A stretch of DNA of 10,725 bases from Gammaproteobacteria bacterium (GTDB lineage Bacteria > Pseudomonadota > Gammaproteobacteria > Pseudomonadales > Azotimanducaceae_A): assembly GCA_028819775.1 (NCBI GenBank), contig JAPPKV010000329.1, forward strand, positions 1 to 10,725, written 5' to 3'. The notes beneath the pieces were generated by a model. That model worked only from the letters and a program-made list of their open reading frames with translations, was not told the origin of the DNA and made no database searches. Shown here piece by piece: positions 7,468 through 10,725 of the stretch (its first letter is position 1; every line of letters begins with the position of its first letter). The position numbers and the translations under genes are program-made.

Positions 7468-7508
7468 CTCCCCGGCGAGTTCGCCCCAAGCAGTCCGAAT
7501 AGGTCTGC

Positions 7509-7533
7509 GGGATGGGACAAGCCCATCCCCTAC
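7509..7533 (-). repeat. GTAG-type REP palindrome upstream of the receptor gene
   Basis: Read on the minus strand it is GTAG followed by GGGATGGG-CTTGT-CCCATCCC, a perfect 8-bp stem with a 5-base loop. The same structure occurs at 10392-10416 in the opposite orientation with one stem pair changed (A-T to G-C), so both arms vary together. A GTAG head before a palindrome is the signature of REP elements mobilised by REP-associated tyrosine transposases. Confidence 0.7.
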
Positions 7534-7575
7534 GATCCGTTCCATACGCTTCGCCATAGGTGCGCAAACGGGGGA

Positions 7576-7589
7576 TGAATACGTATGCA
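7576..7589 (+). promoter_or_regulatory. Operator-like palindrome upstream of the receptor gene
   Basis: TGAATACGTATGCA reads TG-x-ATACGTAT-x-CA, symmetrical except at one position per half. It is centred about 78 bases before the chosen ATG and just upstream of a TATAAT box. The central TACGTA with a CG axis is typical of LacI-family operators. It is the most symmetrical of the three copies in the window. Confidence 0.5.
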
Positions 7590-7616
7590 ATCCGGCTCTC
7601 TGCCGCCACGCCGCCC

Positions 7617-7622
7617 TATAAT
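7617..7622 (+). promoter_or_regulatory. -10 box of the receptor gene
   Basis: A perfect TATAAT lies 37 bases before the ATG at 7660. The bases 17-18 upstream (around GGCTCT) do not resemble a -35 box. The operator-like palindrome begins 41 bases upstream of the -10 box, so its centre would be near -46. That position and the missing -35 would fit activation rather than simple repression, but this is inference. Confidence 0.45.
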
Positions 7623-7648
7623 GGTGCATCTAAGGGAAATTCCGGATT

Positions 7649-7652
7649 GGAG
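7649..7652 (+). promoter_or_regulatory. Ribosome binding site of the receptor gene
   Basis: GGAG lies 7 bases before the ATG at 7660. It supports this start over in-frame ATGs at 7585 and 7621; the latter overlaps the -10 box, and both would put extra residues before the signal peptide. Confidence 0.6.
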
Positions 7653-7659
7653 TATCGCC

Positions 7660-10395
7660 ATGGCATTTCGTAGTGGGGCCGGTGCGGTCCGCGTTCGAAT
7701 CCTCATGCTCGGCACATTGGCCTGCATCGGCATGCCAGCGACCGCCCAAGACGACGAGACCGACGACTCCGACATCGAGGTGGTCGTCGTCACCGCGAAG
7801 TTCCAGCGCAGTCTTGCGAGCGCCATCACCCAGAAGCAACTTGCCGACACGCAAATCGAAGCCATCGGCATCGAGGACATCGGCGTGCTGCCGGCGGTTT
7901 CGATCGCCGATGCGATTGCGACCTTGCCCGGAATCGCCGGCGCCCGGACGGATGACGGCACCATCAGCCAGCTCTCGGTGCGGGGCACCACGGATTTGGC
8001 CGTCGGCCTGTTGAACGGTCGCGAGCAGGTCACGGTGGCCACCACCCGCAACGTCGAATACGGCCTCTACCCGCCGGGCGTCATGTCCTCCGTACAGGTG
8101 CACAAGACGCCGAGGGCAAGCCTGCCGGAGGGCGGACTCTCCGGCGTGATCAACATGAACACCATCCGGCCCCTCGACTTCAACGAGCGCTCCATCACGA
8201 TCAACGGCGAGATGGCGAGCTACGCGCTGGCCGACGACGTGATCGGCGGCGACGACTTCGGCGGCCAGGGAAGCATCACCTTCATCGAACAGCTGTCCGA
8301 CGAGTTGGGCATCGCCGTGGCGGCAGCCTACGCCAGCGAACTGCTCGGCCGGCACGGCGATGTGACGCCGTTCGACTGGCAGCCGTTTGCCGGGGGATTC
8401 GGTGCGCCCGCCGACGTGGACGGCGATGGCGTCTTCGGCGAGGCCGTCGTGCCCGCCGGATTCAACATCGCGGCAGCGGGGGGCGTGGAAGACCGCGGCA
8501 GCCTGTTCGGCGCATTGCAGTGGAAGACGGACAATGTCGACGCATACGCGGACCTCTTGATGTCCAATCGCGGCCAAGACTTCGAGAACTACGGTGTCAA
8601 CTTCATCGGCCTGACCGGTCGGTCGTGGGCCCTTGTCAACCCGGTGGTCACCGTCCGCGAAGAAGCCACCACCGCCGACGGCGTCCCCTACGACGAGTAC
8701 GGCCAAGCGACGATCACCGTGCCCGGGACCAACGCCAGCGGGTTCGGCAGCGGCGGCAGTTCGTCGTACAACCAGCTCACCGTCATTGACCAAGACATCC
8801 TCAGCACCGGGGTGAACCTGAAGGTCTACAGCGGTGCCTGGACGCTCGAAGGCGACGTGAGCTATTCGTCGGCAGAGCACTTCTTCGACGGCGTCTGGGC
8901 TACGGTGCACGGCGCGCCGTCGGGCGGATTTGGCGGTCCCGTGTTCACGCTGACTTACTCCGCTTTGGGCGATACGCCGACCCTGTCCGTTGCTGAGAAC
9001 CTGCTCGATCCGTCCATCTGGGTACCACGCCAGTTCGAGTTGAACGACTTCGGCAACGACGACCAGCAGACCGCCTTTCGTGCCGCGGCAAGCCGGGACC
9101 TGAACGACACGGGGTTCACGTCCGTGTCGTTCGGCGCACGCTTGGTTGCCCGCGAGAAGAACTACGAGCGAATCGAGAACCGGTTCACCGCCGCGTACGT
9201 TCCGGACGACCCCACCGATGTGCTCGACGACTCCTTCGTCCGCGGCACCATAGACACCGACAACGGGCCATCCTTCCTAGCCTGGGACGTCGGGCGGCTT
9301 GAGAGCCGTTTCTCCCGAAAGGTTCCCCAAAGCGATGCGGCCTTGCCGCCCCCGCTTGCCCGGAACACCCAGTTGCTGGAGTCCGGCGCCATCGAGGAGG
9401 ACAGCTTCGCCGCCTACGCCCAGTTGGACTTCGAATCCACATGGGCCGACATGCCCGTGCACGGCAACCTGGGTCTGCGCTACGTCAGCACGGAACTGGT
9501 CGCGCCCGGCTGGACGACCCCCCAGCGCGAAACCGTGGCCGCGATGCGAATCAATCCCGAAAACGACTACACCGAGGTGCTGCCGAGCGTCAACGTGGCC
9601 TTCGACGTTGCTGAGAGCCAAAAACTCCGCCTTGGCGTCAGCCGCGTCATGAACCGCGCCCCCCTCGACGACATGCGTTCGTCGGAAGCGATCTTCATCA
9701 GCGGTTTCGGCGCAAACGGCAACGCAGGCAACCCCATGCTGCAGCCCACCGTTGCCAACCAGCTCTCGGTGTCCTACGAGTGGTACCCGGCTGAGGCGAC
9801 CTCCTTCGTCATCGCCGCCTACAACCTCGACCTCGACAGCTTCATCGGCACGGACTTCGTGGTGAAACCTGTCATCGACGTGGGTAGCAATCCCGTTGAT
9901 GTCACGTTCCAGACGACCGCCAACGGCGACGGCGGCTATATCCGCGGGTACGAATTCGCGGCCAATACGACTTTCGGCTTCGTCAACTCCGCGCTGGACT
10001 CGCTGGGCACGAGCTTCAACTACGCGTACACGGACTCCGATGTCCTGCCCGTCGCACCGGCAGGACAGGGCGTGGCGCTCACCGGCCTGTCGGAGAGGGT
10101 CTGGAACCTCGCCCTGTGGTGGGTTGGCGGCAACATCGAGGCGCGCGTCGGCTGGGACTACCGCAGCGAATACGTCGAGCCGAACGTGTTCGGCAACTTT
10201 CTGCACGTCGACGAGACCCTCTTGACCAGCTTCCAGGTCTCCTACGACATCAACGAGGACCTGCGGGTCGGCGTGTTCGGTAGGAACGTGGGGGACGAGG
10301 TGCGCCGCAAGTACACCTTCAACATCCCGGAACGCACGGAGTTCAACAACTACTACCGCACCACCTACGGGGTGAAGGTCTTCTACCAACTGTAG
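7660..10395 (+). CDS. TonB-dependent outer-membrane receptor, probably for malto-oligosaccharides
   Basis: A 911-residue receptor that would import a ligand across the outer membrane using TonB-ExbB-ExbD energy. A Sec signal peptide (hydrophobic stretch about 13-27, cleavage after A-T-A near residue 29) precedes an acidic spacer and a TonB box-like I-E-V-V-V-V-T-A at 39-46. The plug (about 55-175) has the IEDIG, ADAIATLPGIAG, SVRGT, LLNGR and EGGLSGVINMNT-x-RP blocks typical of the Xanthomonas/Caulobacter TonB receptor family. The rest (about 180-911) is a beta-barrel. The C-terminus is V-F-Y-Q-L, ending in Leu rather than the usual Phe or Trp recognised by the BAM assembly machinery. The glucan ligand is inferred from the neighbouring GH13 enzymes and the shared operator-like element. 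The stop codon lies within the GTAG head of a REP palindrome. A short gap separates it from the next lipoprotein gene, so the two may be co-transcribed. Confidence 0.92.
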   Translation: MAFRSGAGAVRVRILMLGTLACIGMPATAQDDETDDSDIEVVVVTAKFQRSLASAITQKQLADTQIEAIGIEDIGVLPAVSIADAIATLPGIAGARTDDGTISQLSVRGTTDLAVGLLNGREQVTVATTRNVEYGLYPPGVMSSVQVHKTPRASLPEGGLSGVINMNTIRPLDFNERSITINGEMASYALADDVIGGDDFGGQGSITFIEQLSDELGIAVAAAYASELLGRHGDVTPFDWQPFAGGFGAPADVDGDGVFGEAVVPAGFNIAAAGGVEDRGSLFGALQWKTDNVDAYADLLMSNRGQDFENYGVNFIGLTGRSWALVNPVVTVREEATTADGVPYDEYGQATITVPGTNASGFGSGGSSSYNQLTVIDQDILSTGVNLKVYSGAWTLEGDVSYSSAEHFFDGVWATVHGAPSGGFGGPVFTLTYSALGDTPTLSVAENLLDPSIWVPRQFELNDFGNDDQQTAFRAAASRDLNDTGFTSVSFGARLVAREKNYERIENRFTAAYVPDDPTDVLDDSFVRGTIDTDNGPSFLAWDVGRLESRFSRKVPQSDAALPPPLARNTQLLESGAIEEDSFAAYAQLDFESTWADMPVHGNLGLRYVSTELVAPGWTTPQRETVAAMRINPENDYTEVLPSVNVAFDVAESQKLRLGVSRVMNRAPLDDMRSSEAIFISGFGANGNAGNPMLQPTVANQLSVSYEWYPAEATSFVIAAYNLDLDSFIGTDFVVKPVIDVGSNPVDVTFQTTANGDGGYIRGYEFAANTTFGFVNSALDSLGTSFNYAYTDSDVLPVAPAGQGVALTGLSERVWNLALWWVGGNIEARVGWDYRSEYVEPNVFGNFLHVDETLLTSFQVSYDINEDLRVGVFGRNVGDEVRRKYTFNIPERTEFNNYYRTTYGVKVFYQL

Positions 10396-10416
10396 GGGAC
10401 GGGCTTGTCCCGTCCC
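10392..10416 (+). repeat. GTAG-type REP palindrome overlapping the receptor stop codon
   Basis: GTAG, then GGGACGGG-CTTGT-CCCGTCCC: an 8-bp perfect stem with a 5-base loop. The TAG of the GTAG head is the stop codon of the receptor. It matches 7509-7533 in inverted orientation with one compensatory base-pair change. With 10455-10497 it forms a head-outward REP pair. Confidence 0.7.
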
Positions 10417-10418
10417 GC

Positions 10419-10725
10419 ATGCACGTTGTGCCCACGTCGCCGCGTCGCGAATCCGGGCGACCACGCGCCCTAACGGGCGCGATAGGGTCGCCCCTACGGG
10501 CTTACGCGATCGTCGGCTTCGCGGTCCTGCTGACAGCCTGCGGCGGCGGATCCGGTGGCGGCTCGGCCCCGCCCCTGGTCGAACCGCCAACGACGCCGCC
10601 GCCCGCACCTCCGCCACCCGACGACACGACTTTGTTCGTGGATGGGACGGATGCCTCGGGCATCGACTTCACCGTCGGCTACGAGGAGCCGATGCGGAAT
10701 CACGAAGTGCCCTACATCCTGCCAA
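10419..10725 (+). CDS. Lipoprotein with a Pro-rich linker, N-terminal part only
   Basis: An open frame running off the right edge. It encodes a hydrophobic segment (about residues 29-40) ending in lipobox L-T-A-C41, followed by GGGSGGGS, a proline/threonine-rich linker (about 51-68) and the start of a globular domain (LFVDGTDASGIDF...). This is a typical outer-membrane lipoprotein layout. The short stretch after the linker faintly recalls the start of FG-GAP/CRTAC1-like repeat proteins (T-D-x-T-A-x-x-G-I-D-F), but too little is visible to assign a function. The start is uncertain: ATG 10419 and GTG 10428 are the only in-frame candidates and neither has a Shine-Dalgarno. Either one makes residues about 13-27 come from a REP palindrome, giving an unusually long, Arg-rich n-region. 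It follows the receptor gene closely and may serve as its surface partner. Confidence 0.6.
   Translation, partial: MHVVPTSPRRESGRPRALTGAIGSPLRAYAIVGFAVLLTACGGGSGGGSAPPLVEPPTTPPPAPPPPDDTTLFVDGTDASGIDFTVGYEEPMRNHEVPYILP
10455..10497 (-). repeat. Second, larger GTAG-type REP palindrome
   Basis: Read on the minus strand it starts with GTAG and has nested stems: an outer GGGCGACC/GGTCGCCC and an inner GCGCCC/GGGCGC around a 4-base loop. It is oriented opposite to the REP at 10392-10416, about 38 bases away, making a BIME-like pair. It lies inside the apparent 5' end of the lipoprotein frame. Confidence 0.65.

Noticed and set aside
7585..7659. Longer receptor starting at ATG 7585 or 7621
   Set aside because: Both lie within or upstream of the likely promoter and would push the signal peptide inward; ATG 7660 has GGAG at the right distance.
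7630..10617. Long minus-strand frames (7630-8910 and 9277-10617) opposite the receptor
   Set aside because: They are shadows of a well-supported TonB-dependent receptor; one even crosses the REP region and the start of the next gene.
1..10725. CRISPR arrays, tRNA or rRNA genes, insertion sequences, phage genes
   Set aside because: I saw no regularly spaced direct repeats, cloverleaf-like sequence, transposase or phage motifs; the only repeats are the 29-bp pair, the operator-like sites and the REPs.

Overview
The window is GC-rich bacterial DNA. It holds an alpha-glucan uptake and breakdown locus with an adjoining sulfatase. Two traits fit a Gram-negative proteobacterium: an outer-membrane TonB-dependent receptor of the type common in Xanthomonas/Caulobacter and marine Gammaproteobacteria, and lipoprotein and Sec signal peptides. 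GTAG-type REP palindromes and an alpha-glucosidase resembling the Xanthomonas/Halomonas enzymes favour an environmental, perhaps marine, gammaproteobacterium. The phylum is inferred from protein style, not from a marker gene.

Layout. Bases 1-481 hold no gene I can defend. On the minus strand, a surface lipoprotein alpha-amylase (1937-4600) is followed after about 40 bases by a periplasmic sulfatase-fold enzyme (482-1897), probably one operon. A MOSC-domain protein (4746-5585, +) is divergent from the amylase. Then come a cytoplasmic GH13 alpha-glucosidase (5762-7447, +), a TonB-dependent receptor (7660-10395, +), and the start of a proline-rich lipoprotein (from about 10419, +) that runs off the right edge.

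How the genes may work together. The amylase would cut starch- or glycogen-like glucan at the cell surface. The receptor would import the oligosaccharides across the outer membrane, and the alpha-glucosidase would finish them in the cytoplasm. The sulfatase would act in the periplasm, either on a sulfated glucan or on another substrate. The MOSC gene has no obvious place in this pathway.

The most interesting non-coding signals are two. First, a 14-bp operator-like element, TGAATACG[TA/AT]TGCA, lies 50-90 bases upstream of the amylase/MOSC pair, the alpha-glucosidase and the receptor, which suggests one regulon. Second, GTAG-type REP palindromes flank the receptor gene in opposite orientations. 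One REP supplies the receptor's stop codon, and another lies inside the apparent first codons of the downstream lipoprotein. The sulfatase has an altered active-site signature (C-R-P-S-L-R instead of C-x-P-S-R).
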